From: Clostridium kluyveri
Lineage (GTDB): Bacteria > Bacillota > Clostridia > Clostridiales > Clostridiaceae
Length of the DNA: 64,000 bases
Assembly: GCF_001902295.1 (NCBI RefSeq)
Contig: NZ_CP018335.1
Location: forward strand, 2,418,001-2,482,000
Direction of reading: 5' to 3'
The position numbers were made by a program, and so were the translations under genes. Under the pieces are notes generated by a model. That model did not search any database. It was not told the origin of the DNA and saw only the letters and a program-made list of their open reading frames with translations. Shown piece after piece: positions 35,104 to 44,775 of the stretch (positions are counted from its first letter, which is position 1; every line of letters begins with the position of its first letter).

Positions 35104-37350
35104 TTAAAGACTTAGCTGATTATCTATTTCTACATGATGGTAACTTATTATATCTTCAGACAATATAAGATTATTAAATTGTATTTTTATTCTCCTGATT
35201 AAATCTTTATCTTTTTGTAAATTCAAGCCATGATATCTCCCACCATTGTATTCACCATCATAAGTAAGAACATCCTCTACAGAATGATTCTTATTATATA
35301 TCTCCTTGATTTTTCTACACTCTTTATCCTTGGGATTTATAAGTAAAATGGAATAAAAAATAGCACAAGCTGCACCAAATTCAATCATAGGAGTAGGTAT
35401 GTTAAACTTTTGTGCCAGAGTGATAGTTCCAAAAATTCTTTCTTCACACTGTAATTTTCTCATAGGATCACGTCCCACACGAATACAATTATCTTTAAAA
35501 GAGCTCCTACACCTTTTAATAAAATTTGAAATAAATTCATCAACATATGGAGATAATTCAGAATTATCTTTAATAAGGGAAGGCTTAATTTCTTTTTCAA
35601 TAATACTCCTCACCAATGAAAGTACTTTTTTATCTCCCATTCCCTGTCCAATTGTTTTGTAACCAAGTAAAGCAGAATACCATGCTATTATTGCATGAGG
35701 ACCATTTGAAAGTCTATTTTTTATCTGCTGCATTTTTTCAATATTATCTACAACTTTAACCTGCCGTAATCTTTCAAGTAAAGGACTTTCATTACTTGCA
35801 TACAACGGAATATATGGTTCGCTGCTAAACAAAGATACATTAAATCTTGATATATATTTATCAAATCGAGACATAATAGATAATTTTTTTGATATATCTC
35901 CAACCTTCAACAGAGTTTTTTCATCAATTTTTTTTACTGTCTTTTTAGAATTAACTAAAATACTTTCGCCCTCTTGAAAGTATTTGAAGAGCCCTGTAAT
36001 ATCCGGTTGAAAATAGGAAATAGTCCTTTTAAGATTTGATAATTTTTTTTGAATCTGTGTAAGTAATGTTTTTTCAGGTATTGCAGAAACCATTCTATTT
36101 ACAACAGTCTCACAGAAATATGTTCTAGATATTGTTTCTTCTGCTTTTTCTTCACCCACTAAATTCTTAAGAGCATTTTTAACATTTTTTTTAATAAATT
36201 TTGCTCCTTTTATTTTATTTATTACCACAAGTATTGTAAGATTGGTGTTATTTTTACTATAGCGTTCAATGAGACCTTTAGCTATAATTTCAGACTGGGA
36301 CTTCACTGCTGTTTCTGGAATAGCAAGACCAATGATTTGAGACTCCGTATACATCTTTATCATTTCCGTTTCATCATCCATATCAATAATATGAACGTTA
36401 CTTATACTTTGAAAATATGCCCTACTTTCATATTTCACATTAAATTTTCCTAATGAATTTATTAACTCTTTAATTACAACTTTTTTAGTTGCTCCAATTA
36501 TTTCCTTGGGCCTGGTATAGCCATCCCAATGGGAAAAAATCTGTGTAAGATATCCTCCTCCTATTGCGCCAAAACCATGAATGCCTGCTTTTACATACCC
36601 AAAACTTTGTGGAAAATGTTCATTTAGTTTGGGCATGGACATTTTGGGTGTAAATTTAACCAGCTCTTCGTGAAATTCTACCATACTATTATATGCTTTA
36701 AAAGCACGATTTTTTATGTGTTTTTCAGGCTCCTTTATATCTTTTATAAATATAGGGATTCCTCCTGAATCTGCTGCTGCAATCAGACCATTTTGTGAAT
36801 CTTCAAATATAAGGCAATGTGATGGATGACAATTTAATTCATCTGCTGCTTTTAAAAATATTTCTGGATGGGGTTTCCCTTTTGTAACCTCATTACCACA
36901 TACAATAACATCAAAAAATCTCATCACTCTTGCACTTAAAAGATATTCTTCTGCTATGGCCCTTCTGCTTGAAGTTGCAAGAGCAATTAGAATCCCGCTT
37001 TTCTTCAATCTTTCCAGTACATCATATAATCCTTCTTTAACAGGTACACCATTATGTCTTATATATCTCACTTCGTATTCATCAGCTTTTTTTCTTATGT
37101 CCTCATAAGGATAATTCTCTCCATATTGTTTTTTTGCAAGTTCTTCTGCCATTTTGGCATTGACTCCCAGTGAATCCAGAAGAAGCTTGTCTGACATGCT
37201 CTCTCCATATATGAGTTTGGATGATGACTTTAACATATTAATTCTCAGTCTCTCAGTATCAAACATAGTTCCATCCATATCAAAAATTGCTGCATAAATT
37301 TGTTTACTTTCAAAATTTATAAGACATTCTCCTTTCTGTACTTTTGACAT
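35104..37350 (-). CDS. HAD phosphatase - mannitol dehydrogenase fusion (bifunctional MtlD-like)
   Basis: 748 residues. N-terminal HAD phosphatase (about 17-220): FDMDGTMFDTE (nucleophile and acid Asp), LATSSRRA, GKPHPEIF (Lys), FEDSQNG. C-terminal long-chain mannitol dehydrogenase (about 245-720): Rossmann AGIHGFGAIGGGYL, and NGPHAIIAWYSALLGY near the catalytic Lys/His region. This order matches the bifunctional mannitol-1-phosphate dehydrogenase/phosphatase known from Acinetobacter baylyi, which makes mannitol from fructose-6-phosphate. Start is uncertain: the ATG at 37350 would be about 6 bases from the transcript start, while AAAGGAG (37329-37335) points to an in-frame ATA at 37320. Confidence 0.85.
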   Translation of the reverse strand: MSKVQKGECLINFESKQIYAAIFDMDGTMFDTERLRINMLKSSSKLIYGESMSDKLLLDSLGVNAKMAEELAKKQYGENYPYEDIRKKADEYEVRYIRHNGVPVKEGLYDVLERLKKSGILIALATSSRRAIAEEYLLSARVMRFFDVIVCGNEVTKGKPHPEIFLKAADELNCHPSHCLIFEDSQNGLIAAADSGGIPIFIKDIKEPEKHIKNRAFKAYNSMVEFHEELVKFTPKMSMPKLNEHFPQSFGYVKAGIHGFGAIGGGYLTQIFSHWDGYTRPKEIIGATKKVVIKELINSLGKFNVKYESRAYFQSISNVHIIDMDDETEMIKMYTESQIIGLAIPETAVKSQSEIIAKGLIERYSKNNTNLTILVVINKIKGAKFIKKNVKNALKNLVGEEKAEETISRTYFCETVVNRMVSAIPEKTLLTQIQKKLSNLKRTISYFQPDITGLFKYFQEGESILVNSKKTVKKIDEKTLLKVGDISKKLSIMSRFDKYISRFNVSLFSSEPYIPLYASNESPLLERLRQVKVVDNIEKMQQIKNRLSNGPHAIIAWYSALLGYKTIGQGMGDKKVLSLVRSIIEKEIKPSLIKDNSELSPYVDEFISNFIKRCRSSFKDNCIRVGRDPMRKLQCEERIFGTITLAQKFNIPTPMIEFGAACAIFYSILLINPKDKECRKIKEIYNKNHSVEDVLTYDGEYNGGRYHGLNLQKDKDLIRRIKIQFNNLILSEDIISYHHVEIDNQLSL

Positions 37351-37391
37351 CTAACAACTTTATTATACATAACAAGTTGTTAGATGTCAAA
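37343..37391 (-). promoter_or_regulatory. Consensus promoter inside a 49-bp palindrome
   Basis: 18-base perfect arms TTTGACATCTAACAACTT (37343-37360) and its complement (37374-37391) around a 13-base centre. On the minus strand TTGACA (37385-37390), a 17-base spacer and TATAAT (37362-37367) form a near-ideal sigma-A promoter. One arm covers -35 to the spacer, the other covers +1 onward. An inner TAACAACTTGTTA dyad sits in the spacer. It drives the HAD-mannitol dehydrogenase gene and is probably repressor-controlled. Confidence 0.75.
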
Positions 37392-37396
37392 TTTAG

Positions 37397-38545
37397 TTAC
37401 TTCTGCTTCAATTCTATTTTAATATTTTTATCTACACCATTTTTCTTATAAGTAAATCCCAAATACAGTTTTTTTACATTTTTAAAATATGGACTTTGAA
37501 AATTTGCTGTTATCTCTTTAACTCCACCATTATTATACCCTGTTCCAGATTCTTTACACTCATATATATTACCTTCATCATCTTGAAGATAAGGGTTTTT
37601 AAATGTCCAATCATTCGATATAAAAAAACTGCCATATGCACTAATAGGATATAAATTTACACTGTCTATTTTTATAGAAGAATTTTCACTTGTTTCTTGT
37701 GCCTTTATATATTTAATTTCTTTAGCATTTATAAATTTATCATCTATTTTTATATTTATGGACCAGTTTCCATTGACTATTTTGGGGGACTTATGAAAAA
37801 TCCTATAAACATAGCCATGTCTATAATAATCCCTCACACTCATAATATCCCTATCAGAGCAGTAAGTAAATTTAATATTAATACTCTTTGGAATGGTACT
37901 TAACTTCGTGCTTCCTGTAGATGCAAATCCCATTATCATTTGTTTTTTTCTGGAACTTTTAAAATTTCCTTCGTCTATAAATATTTTACTGGAACCATTA
38001 TAAAAAACTATCTGATCATATGTTTTTCCTGTATTTTTTTTATCATTCATAATTTCATCAAAATCTCTTCCATCATATAATAGCCTTCCACTATCATCTG
38101 TAATTTGCAGTATTTCCTGGTTTAAATCATTCCATTTATAACTGTTATCGGCTTTAGAAGTATAGCCTACAATAAGTTCATTTTTATCTATAGCAAGCTG
38201 ATTAATTGTCACCGTAATTCCCTTATCTGAAACTGAATTACTCAATTCATTTTTATCTTTAAAACTACCCTGTACAAAGCCATTTTTAACAGCAGTATTT
38301 ATTCCCCTATCATTAAATTTGCTAAATAGATTTTTTATTGTCGTAGAGGTATCATCTACATATTTAGCAAAAGTAGGAGAAATATTATTTAATACTACAA
38401 ATAAGGCCAAGGTTGCTGCTAGCACTGCAGCAGTTTTTACAACAAAATTTTTGTGCCTATTTTTAGCTCTTCTTATTGCTTTTTCTATGATTAGATCTAT
38501 CTCTTCTGGAATCTCTATTTTATTTAATTCATCTTTATAATCCAA
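37397..38545 (-). CDS. DUF4179-type anti-sigma factor, membrane-anchored
   Basis: 382 residues from TTG 38545 (AGAGGTG upstream). A short cytoplasmic N-terminus binds the sigma partner in this class, then one membrane helix (about 36-55, TAAVLAATLALFVVLNN), then a large extracellular DUF4179-like region (GITVTINQLAIDKNELIVGYT is characteristic). It begins 5 bases after the sigma gene stop, so the pair is coexpressed. It probably senses envelope stress. Confidence 0.82.
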   Translation of the reverse strand: MDYKDELNKIEIPEEIDLIIEKAIRRAKNRHKNFVVKTAAVLAATLALFVVLNNISPTFAKYVDDTSTTIKNLFSKFNDRGINTAVKNGFVQGSFKDKNELSNSVSDKGITVTINQLAIDKNELIVGYTSKADNSYKWNDLNQEILQITDDSGRLLYDGRDFDEIMNDKKNTGKTYDQIVFYNGSSKIFIDEGNFKSSRKKQMIMGFASTGSTKLSTIPKSINIKFTYCSDRDIMSVRDYYRHGYVYRIFHKSPKIVNGNWSINIKIDDKFINAKEIKYIKAQETSENSSIKIDSVNLYPISAYGSFFISNDWTFKNPYLQDDEGNIYECKESGTGYNNGGVKEITANFQSPYFKNVKKLYLGFTYKKNGVDKNIKIELKQK

Positions 38546-38550
38546 CTTAA

Positions 38551-39066
38551 TTACACCTCTAATTCAATTTTTAATTTTTTTATAGCCTTATGGATATGGG
38601 TCTTTACTGTACCAATAGGACACTCCAGTATATCTGATATTTGTGAAACAGTTAAATCTTCAAAATATCTAAGTATTATTACTACTTTTAATTTGCCATC
38701 TAATTTATCAATAGCTTTGTATAAATCTAACCTGTCTTCTAAATTTTTATCTTCTCTGCTTCCCTTATATATGTTAGCAATATTAATACCCAAAAGAGCA
38801 ACTCTTTTCTTCTTGTTTAAATAATTTATACATTCATTTATGAGTATTCTCATAATCCAGGTATTAAAATATTTGCCCTCTTTCAATTTTTTAATTGATA
38901 CATAGGCTTTATAAACAGCCTCATCTAATATTTCCAATGAATCATGTTTATTTTTCGTATAAAGATAGGCAGTTTTGTACAGAATCTCTTTATTAATTTT
39001 CATAAGTTCACAAAAAGCATTTTCATCACCACTTTTTGCACTTTTAACTAATGTCTCAACGTTCAT
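38551..39066 (-). CDS. ECF-type RNA polymerase sigma factor
   Basis: 171 residues: region 2 (about 10-75, FCELMKINKEILYKTAYLYTKN.. DEAVYKAY) and region 4 (about 115-165, VVIILRYFEDLTVSQISDILECPIGTVKTHIHKAIKKLK). GGAGG before ATG. It forms a pair with the downstream DUF4179 anti-sigma gene, similar in layout to SigV-type systems. Targets cannot be read from the window. Confidence 0.9.
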   Translation of the reverse strand: MNVETLVKSAKSGDENAFCELMKINKEILYKTAYLYTKNKHDSLEILDEAVYKAYVSIKKLKEGKYFNTWIMRILINECINYLNKKKRVALLGINIANIYKGSREDKNLEDRLDLYKAIDKLDGKLKVVIILRYFEDLTVSQISDILECPIGTVKTHIHKAIKKLKIELEV

Positions 39067-39225
39067 CTATAGTCCTCCAAACAATTTATCAAGTTATAAC
39101 CGGTAACAACTTTCACTTATTAGACAATGAAGTGTTCAATTTAGTTTTATCTTTTTAAAAATTTTTTCAAAAATTTATGATATAATATGTGTGATTTAAT
39201 ATCAGATCACATTGGAGGTATAAAA

Positions 39226-40017
39226 ATGAGTATTGCAGATAAACAGTATTTACATATTGTAAGAAATATTTTAGAAAATGGATACCACGATCAAAACAGG
39301 ACAGGTATTCCCACATTTAAACTTCCCCATCAAATTATGCAATTTGATTTATCCTCGGAGTTTCCCATACTCACTACCAAATTTGTAGCTTTTAAAACAG
39401 CAGTAAAAGAACTTCTGTGGATATACAAGGAACAATCAAATGACGTAAGAAAACTGCAGGAACAAAATGTACACATTTGGGATGAGTGGATGAGGGAAGA
39501 TGGTACCATAGGAAAAGCTTATGGTTATCAGGTTGCAAAATTCAAACAAATTGACAATTTAATAAATACCCTAATGACAGATCCTCAAAGTAGAAGAATG
39601 ATAATATCTTTGTGGAATATAGAAGACCTACCAGATATGGCGTTATACCCTTGTTGTTATGAAACTCTCTGGGATGTGAAAGAAAATACATTGAACTGTA
39701 TGTTGGTACAAAGAAGTGGAGATTTTCCAATAGGCGTTCCTTTTAACATGTGTCAATATGCAGTTCTCATTCATTTAATCGCTCATGTAACAGGGCTTAA
39801 GCCTGGACTTTTTACCCATGTTATAAATAACGCCCACATTTATGAAAACCAAGTTGAAGGTATGAAACTGCAGCTTACAAGAGAAAATAATGCTTATGAC
39901 CCACCAAAACTCTGGATAAATCCAGAAATTAAAAATTTTTATGACTTTTCTATAGATGACATAAAACTTATAAACTATAAGCACCATGAAAAAATCAGTA
40001 TGGAGGTGGCTGTATAA
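39226..40017 (+). CDS. thyA: Thymidylate synthase
   Basis: 263 residues from ATG 39226, with TTGGAGG upstream; the longer frame adds a non-conserved leader. Conserved blocks: DRTGIPTF, SEFPILTTKFV, active-site Cys in LYPCCYETLW, DPQSRRMIISLWN, VQRSGDFPIGVPFNMCQYA and FTHVINNAHIYENQ. It methylates dUMP to dTMP with methylene-THF. The PCCY active-site context differs from the common PCH. It overlaps dfrA by one base (TAATG), coupling the two steps. Confidence 0.93.
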   Translation: MSIADKQYLHIVRNILENGYHDQNRTGIPTFKLPHQIMQFDLSSEFPILTTKFVAFKTAVKELLWIYKEQSNDVRKLQEQNVHIWDEWMREDGTIGKAYGYQVAKFKQIDNLINTLMTDPQSRRMIISLWNIEDLPDMALYPCCYETLWDVKENTLNCMLVQRSGDFPIGVPFNMCQYAVLIHLIAHVTGLKPGLFTHVINNAHIYENQVEGMKLQLTRENNAYDPPKLWINPEIKNFYDFSIDDIKLINYKHHEKISMEVAV

Positions 40018-40499
40018 TGCTAAATATAATTGTAGCCGTTGGTGAAAATTATGTAATAGGACATAATAACAAACTCATATGGCATATATCAAGGGACTTA
40101 AAAAGATTCAAAAAAATCACCTATGGTAAAACCGTTATAATGGGAAGAAAAACTTTTGAATCTCTTCCAAGTATACTTCCAAACAGAAAACATATTGTCA
40201 TTACAAGAGACCATAGCTACAATGTTAAAGATGAAAATGTTCTAGTAGTAAATAATATTGAAGATGTTCTGAGATATGTGGATTCTGACGAAGAAGCCTT
40301 TGTAATAGGAGGCGGAGAAGTTTATAAGCAGCTGCTCCCCTACTGCAGCAGACTATATTTAACTAAAATAGCTGCTAAAAAAGATGGAGACACATATTTT
40401 CCTGAATTCGACAAAGATAATTACAGCATAATTGAATGTGAAAAACATAATGAGGACAATATGGAATACAGCTTTGTAACTCTTGAAAAACACACGTGA
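40017..40499 (+). CDS. dfrA: Dihydrofolate reductase
   Basis: 160 residues: IIVAVGENYVIGHNNKLIWHISRDLKRFKK, TYGKTVIMGRKTFESLP, VIGGGEVYKQLLPYC. These are the standard DHFR substrate and NADPH motifs. It regenerates THF oxidised by ThyA, and is cotranscribed with and translationally coupled to thyA. Confidence 0.95.
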   Translation: MLNIIVAVGENYVIGHNNKLIWHISRDLKRFKKITYGKTVIMGRKTFESLPSILPNRKHIVITRDHSYNVKDENVLVVNNIEDVLRYVDSDEEAFVIGGGEVYKQLLPYCSRLYLTKIAAKKDGDTYFPEFDKDNYSIIECEKHNEDNMEYSFVTLEKHT

Positions 40500-40512
40500 T
40501 CTTTTCAAACTA

Positions 40513-40546
40513 AAATCTGCTGATAATATATTCTATCAGCAGATTT
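40513..40546. terminator. Bidirectional terminator
   Basis: Perfect 13-base arms AAATCTGCTGATA and TATCAGCAGATTT between convergent dfrA and the LysR gene, with flanking A/T tracts. Confidence 0.85.
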
Positions 40547-40568
40547 AAATTTCTAAACAGAAAATTTT

Positions 40569-41477
40569 TCAATCACGAAATTCGCACATTGAACACAAAG
40601 ATTTAATGGTATTTATTAACTCTTTTTCAATATTTGAAACACGATGTCTTTTATTACGTACCATTATTATTTCTACTTCTAAACTAGCATCATTTATGAG
40701 CAAAGTATTTATGGAATTAGCTCCTTTATAATAGTCCATCATGAACTTAGGTACAAAAGCTATACATGTGCCGCCAGCTACAACTTCTTCAATTATATTT
40801 AAATTATCAAATCTATAGGCAATATTTAACTTTCCATATTTATTTAGTATTTGAGAAATAGCACAGGTTGTTTCGTATCCAGTATTATATAACACCAGAG
40901 GTTGTTCTAATGCCTGTCTTATGGAAATATCTTTTTTATTTCCCTGTGAAAAACTTTTACCTGTAATTATCATAAGTTTATCTTTAAATAATTTTTGTAT
41001 AATAATTTCATCAGATTTTATAGATTGTTCCGTTTTCAAAATTATGCTTATATCTGCCTTTCCAGAGAGAACATCATGTAAAATATCATTGGATTCTCCA
41101 ACCTTTACCATAAGGTTCACTTTAGGGTGTTTATATTTAAAAGTTGTAAGTATATTTACCATTATTGTATTACAAAAGCTGGGTTCAACTGCAATACTAA
41201 TATTTCCAGTAAGCTCTACAGCATTGGTTCTTGCAATATTCTTTATTTCCTCTACCTGGTCAATAATATTGGATGCCTTTTCTATTACATTTGTTCCCAC
41301 TTCCGTAGGTACCATTCCCTTATTAGTTCTTTTAAACAATGCAACGCCTAATTCAAGTTCCAATTTTGCAATGGATGAACTAATTGCAGGTTGGGATATA
41401 TAACTACGTTCAGCTGCTAAAGAAATAGATTTAGATTGAGAAACCTCTACTATATAATACAATTGCTCTAAACGCAT
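40569..41477 (-). CDS. LysR-family regulator of the taurine-type cluster
   Basis: 302 residues: HTH YYIVEVSQSKSISLAAERSYISQPAISSSIAKLELELG, followed by a LysR effector domain. AAGGGGG precedes the ATG. It lies 137 bases downstream of the thioredoxin-tauBAC cluster on the same strand and probably regulates it (CysB/Cbl-like role), though the binding site is not evident. Confidence 0.87.
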   Translation of the reverse strand: MRLEQLYYIVEVSQSKSISLAAERSYISQPAISSSIAKLELELGVALFKRTNKGMVPTEVGTNVIEKASNIIDQVEEIKNIARTNAVELTGNISIAVEPSFCNTIMVNILTTFKYKHPKVNLMVKVGESNDILHDVLSGKADISIILKTEQSIKSDEIIIQKLFKDKLMIITGKSFSQGNKKDISIRQALEQPLVLYNTGYETTCAISQILNKYGKLNIAYRFDNLNIIEEVVAGGTCIAFVPKFMMDYYKGANSINTLLINDASLEVEIIMVRNKRHRVSNIEKELINTIKSLCSMCEFRD

Positions 41478-41613
41478 AATATAATTTTCCCCCTTTAAAG
41501 ACCTGCTTAAAATCTGTTATCATTAAAACAAATATATATAATAGCATAATTATTTTAGGTAATTATATCATGCAGTAATACTATTTACAACTTTGTAAGA
41601 TCTTCCTTACATA

Positions 41614-41955
41614 TTAAATAGAGTCATACAAAATTTTATCTATTATTTTAATTAAAGTTTCCCGTGAATTAAGTCCCCGAATTTTTTCTACAACCTCACC
41701 TTTGCTAAATATGATTATATTAGGTATTCCCTGGAGTCTGAATCTATAAAATAAATCTTCATGCTTATCTACATCTATCCAGTAAGTTTTAACTTTTTCT
41801 CTATATTCATAAGCAACCTGTTCTAATATTGGAATTTGTTCTCTGCACACTTTACATCGTATAGCTCCAAAAAATACTATTGAATCCGTATTGCTTTCAA
41901 AAATAACCTTATCAAATTCTCTTTCTCCAATTATCTTTAATGCTAATTTTTTCAT
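41614..41955 (-). CDS. Thioredoxin-like protein with CKVC active site (distal)
   Basis: 113 residues: FFGAIRCKVCREQIP active site, WIDVDKHEDL, cis-Pro in QGIPNIIIFSKGEVVEKI. CKVC replaces the CGPC of general thioredoxins, suggesting a specialised redox partner. No signal peptide. The ribosome site is weak. It is the last gene of the tauCAB cluster; a repeat fragment lies just upstream. By eye about half identical to the 44776-45132 protein. Confidence 0.87.
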   Translation of the reverse strand: MKKLALKIIGEREFDKVIFESNTDSIVFFGAIRCKVCREQIPILEQVAYEYREKVKTYWIDVDKHEDLFYRFRLQGIPNIIIFSKGEVVEKIRGLNSRETLIKIIDKILYDSI

Positions 41956-41974
41956 ATGAATATACGCTTTATTT

Positions 41975-41993
41975 GCCTAAGAATCACCTGATT
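41975..41993. repeat. Fragment of the palindromic repeat (copy C)
   Basis: CCTAAGAATCACCTGATTT matches the outer tail of copy A (7382-7400) at 18 of 19 bases. As in copy A it directly follows the stop of an SsuB/TauB-type ATPase gene in the same orientation. The hairpin body is absent. Confidence 0.5.
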
Positions 41994-42002
41994 TCAAGGT
42001 AC

Positions 42003-42827
42003 CTAAAATTCCTTTCCATCATCCTCTTGTATTTCATCTATTAAACATTCTCTCATTTTTGAAAATTCTTTCCTGGATCTAATCACTTTAAAATCTTCTC
42101 CTTTATATTTAGCTAATGGATTTTTATATTCCTTAACTATTCTTCCCGGATTGGAATGCATAATAATAATTCTGCTGCCCAGTAAAAGTGCCTCATCTAC
42201 ATCATGCGTAATAAAGAATAAACACTTCTGAGTTTTTTGCCATATAAAATAAATATGCCTCTGCATTTTTTCACGTGTAAGTGCATCAAGGGCACTAAAG
42301 GGCTCATCTAAAAGTATTATTTTAGGATCTGCTGCCAGAGTTCTTGCAATGGCAGCTCTTTGTTTCATGCCTCCTGAAAGCTGATGAGGAAGCAATTTTG
42401 CAAATTTTTCTAAACCAACCAGTTTTAGATAATGAGAAGCTATTTCTGTTCTTTTAAATTTAGGCAGCTTTTTCATTTTTAATCCAAACTCAATATTCTT
42501 TTCTATGTTTAGCCATGGCAGTAAATTAGGCTGTTGGAATACCACACCTACCTGGGGATCAGGTTTTACATGCACCTTTCCATTGATAGAAACAATGCCT
42601 TTTGATGGCTTCTCATAACCAGCAATAATATTTAGAAGAGAAGATTTTCCACACCCTGAAGATCCTAAAATACATATAAAATCATTATCGTATAATTCAA
42701 GATTAATATTTTCAAGAGCTTGAATATGGCTGCCACATTGATTATACTTTAAACTTATATTTTTTAAAGATATATTCAAACCTGGTTCTAATGTTTCATT
42801 TACTAATCCGGATTCTATTGAATTCAT
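42003..42827 (-). CDS. tauB: Taurine/sulfonate-type ABC importer ATPase
   Basis: 274 residues: Walker A GSSGCGKSS, FQQPNLLPW, signature LSGGMKQRAAIARTL, Walker B LLDEPFSALD, H-loop FITHDVDEALLLG. Second NitT/TauT-type importer in the window, paired with the TauA-like binding protein 16 bases upstream. Confidence 0.88.
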   Translation of the reverse strand: MNSIESGLVNETLEPGLNISLKNISLKYNQCGSHIQALENINLELYDNDFICILGSSGCGKSSLLNIIAGYEKPSKGIVSINGKVHVKPDPQVGVVFQQPNLLPWLNIEKNIEFGLKMKKLPKFKRTEIASHYLKLVGLEKFAKLLPHQLSGGMKQRAAIARTLAADPKIILLDEPFSALDALTREKMQRHIYFIWQKTQKCLFFITHDVDEALLLGSRIIIMHSNPGRIVKEYKNPLAKYKGEDFKVIRSRKEFSKMRECLIDEIQEDDGKEF

Positions 42828-42842
42828 TAATACTACATCCCC

Positions 42843-43889
42843 TTATTTGTTATCTTCATCATATAACTTTGTTAATATAGCTTTTTGATATACGGATAAA
42901 TCCGGTGAAGATTTTACTGCCTTCTGCGTTACCAGATAATCTCCAGTACTTTTCAATAATTTTGCAAAATCTCCTGGTTTCTTTGAGGTTCCAAGATATT
43001 TTTCATTTACCTGATCCTTAGCATCAAGAACAATTATTTCATTCATGGATTTAAGTGTATCCTCTTCTGATAATCCTAATTCCTTTGAAAGAGCTTTAGC
43101 AGATTCTTCTGGTTGTTCTTTATATTGATGTACAGAATCATTCAAAACTGAGACATACTGTTTAAGTATTTCAGGATATTTATCTCCAAAATCTTTACGA
43201 ACAATACTAAGCTCACCTGTAATAGCTCCCTTTTTAGCTAAATCCCCAGATGTTATAATAACCTTTCCTCCATCAGCTATAAGCTTGGACTTAGTTGTCT
43301 CCCATACATAGCCCCCTTCAATATCTCCTCTTTGCCATGCAGCCAATATATCAGGCATCTGCATGTCAAGAAGCGTCAAATCAGACTCTTTAATACCATT
43401 TAATTTTAACGCATTTAATAAACTGAAGTGGGAAGTTGAACTAAAAGTAGTAGCTATTTTCTTTCCTTTTATATCATTAATTGAATTTATTCCAGAATTG
43501 TTTTTTACCACTAAAGCTTCACTATCTCCTATAATGTCGTCAATATAATATACATAGTATGGAAGATCATTTGCTATTCCAGATGCTGCAGGGGGAGTGC
43601 CTATGGTTCCAAGATCCAATGATCCGCTGGCCATAGCTGTAATTATATCACGGCCTGCATCAAATTTTATCCAGGAAATTTTTATGCCTGGAAATTTCTT
43701 TTCCACAGCGCCCGTGGCTTTCGCAAGGAGTTCTCCATTTGGAGATGTCATGTATCCAATACGAATTTGTTTGGGCTTATTATCTTCGGCGTCAGAACTT
43801 TTACTACCGTTTTGACATCCTACTGTAAATGCTAAAATTCCTATAGTTATAAATGTTAAAACAATTTTAAGATGTTTTTTTATTATCAT
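42843..43889 (-). CDS. tauA: TauA-like substrate-binding lipoprotein
   Basis: 348 residues. Signal and lipobox (FITIGILAFTVGC), then a TauA-type fold: GYMTSPNGELLAKATGA, LGTIGTPPAASGIAND, KKIATTFSSTSHFSLLNALKLNGI, AWQRGDIEGGYVWE. The STSHFSLL and AWQRGDI blocks are characteristic of TauA. Ligand: taurine or a related sulfonate. Aerobic TauD would be useless in an anaerobe, and no desulfonating enzyme is in view. Confidence 0.87.
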   Translation of the reverse strand: MIIKKHLKIVLTFITIGILAFTVGCQNGSKSSDAEDNKPKQIRIGYMTSPNGELLAKATGAVEKKFPGIKISWIKFDAGRDIITAMASGSLDLGTIGTPPAASGIANDLPYYVYYIDDIIGDSEALVVKNNSGINSINDIKGKKIATTFSSTSHFSLLNALKLNGIKESDLTLLDMQMPDILAAWQRGDIEGGYVWETTKSKLIADGGKVIITSGDLAKKGAITGELSIVRKDFGDKYPEILKQYVSVLNDSVHQYKEQPEESAKALSKELGLSEEDTLKSMNEIIVLDAKDQVNEKYLGTSKKPGDFAKLLKSTGDYLVTQKAVKSSPDLSVYQKAILTKLYDEDNK

Positions 43890-43947
43890 TATTATCTCTC
43901 CTCATAATTATAAATAACGCATGCTGTTCTCTTTAAATATTTTTACT

Positions 43948-44763
43948 TTATAATCTGTCTTCTGCTTCAATCCAGGGTGAAATCTTTCTTAAGACAAGCC
44001 TAATACAAGCATCAATAAATATAGCAATTATACCCATAATTATAATTCCCATGTATACCACATCATTTCTTAAAAACTTACTGGCATCTAATACCATCCA
44101 GCCAATTCCAGAAACAGCCGCTACCATTTCTGCAGCTACCAATGTAGCATATGCCACTCCTACTGCTGTTCTAAACCCTGTAAGCAAATCTGGCAAACAA
44201 GATGGAAATATAACATAAACAAATAATTTAAATTTAGATGCTCCAAGAGATCTGCATCCATTTATTCTATCTTGGGGTATCTTTTTTACACTGAATACTG
44301 CAGTAATAAAAAGAGGTGCAAATGCACTTAAAAATAGAAGTATTACTTTAGAAACATCAGTTATGCCAAACCACAATACTAAAAGTGTATAGTAAGCAAG
44401 AGGAGGAAGTGGTCTATAAAATTCAATAAATGGATCCAATATAGCAAGCAGCAACCTAGAGCTTCCAGCTGCAAGCCCTAATGGCACAGCTGTTATAAAA
44501 GCTAAAAACAGAGCAGTAAACAATCTTCTCATACTTGCAAATATGTGAAAATATAGAGGATATCCTTTATATCCTTCCTTTAAAGTTTCAACAAATACAG
44601 ACCATACAGCACCTGGGGATGGTAAAAATACAGGATTGAACCAATTAAATTTACTGCCTATATACCAGAGCAGAAATACTACAACAACTGATATTATAGA
44701 AACCAGTTTATATCTGTGCTTTACGATATTAGTTTTTAATAGATTAAATATTTTCTTTAACAT
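43948..44763 (-). CDS. tauC: Taurine/sulfonate-type ABC importer permease
   Basis: 271 residues from ATG 44763 (GAGGA upstream). SsuC/TauC-type: six helices, RLFTALFLAFITAVPLGLAAG, FYRPLPPLAYYTLLVLWFGI, EAA-like NGCRSLGASKFKLFVYVIFPS. It lies between the proximal thioredoxin and the binding protein in one operon. Confidence 0.88.
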   Translation of the reverse strand: MLKKIFNLLKTNIVKHRYKLVSIISVVVVFLLWYIGSKFNWFNPVFLPSPGAVWSVFVETLKEGYKGYPLYFHIFASMRRLFTALFLAFITAVPLGLAAGSSRLLLAILDPFIEFYRPLPPLAYYTLLVLWFGITDVSKVILLFLSAFAPLFITAVFSVKKIPQDRINGCRSLGASKFKLFVYVIFPSCLPDLLTGFRTAVGVAYATLVAAEMVAAVSGIGWMVLDASKFLRNDVVYMGIIIMGIIAIFIDACIRLVLRKISPWIEAEDRL

Positions 44764-44775
44764 AAAAATCATTCC

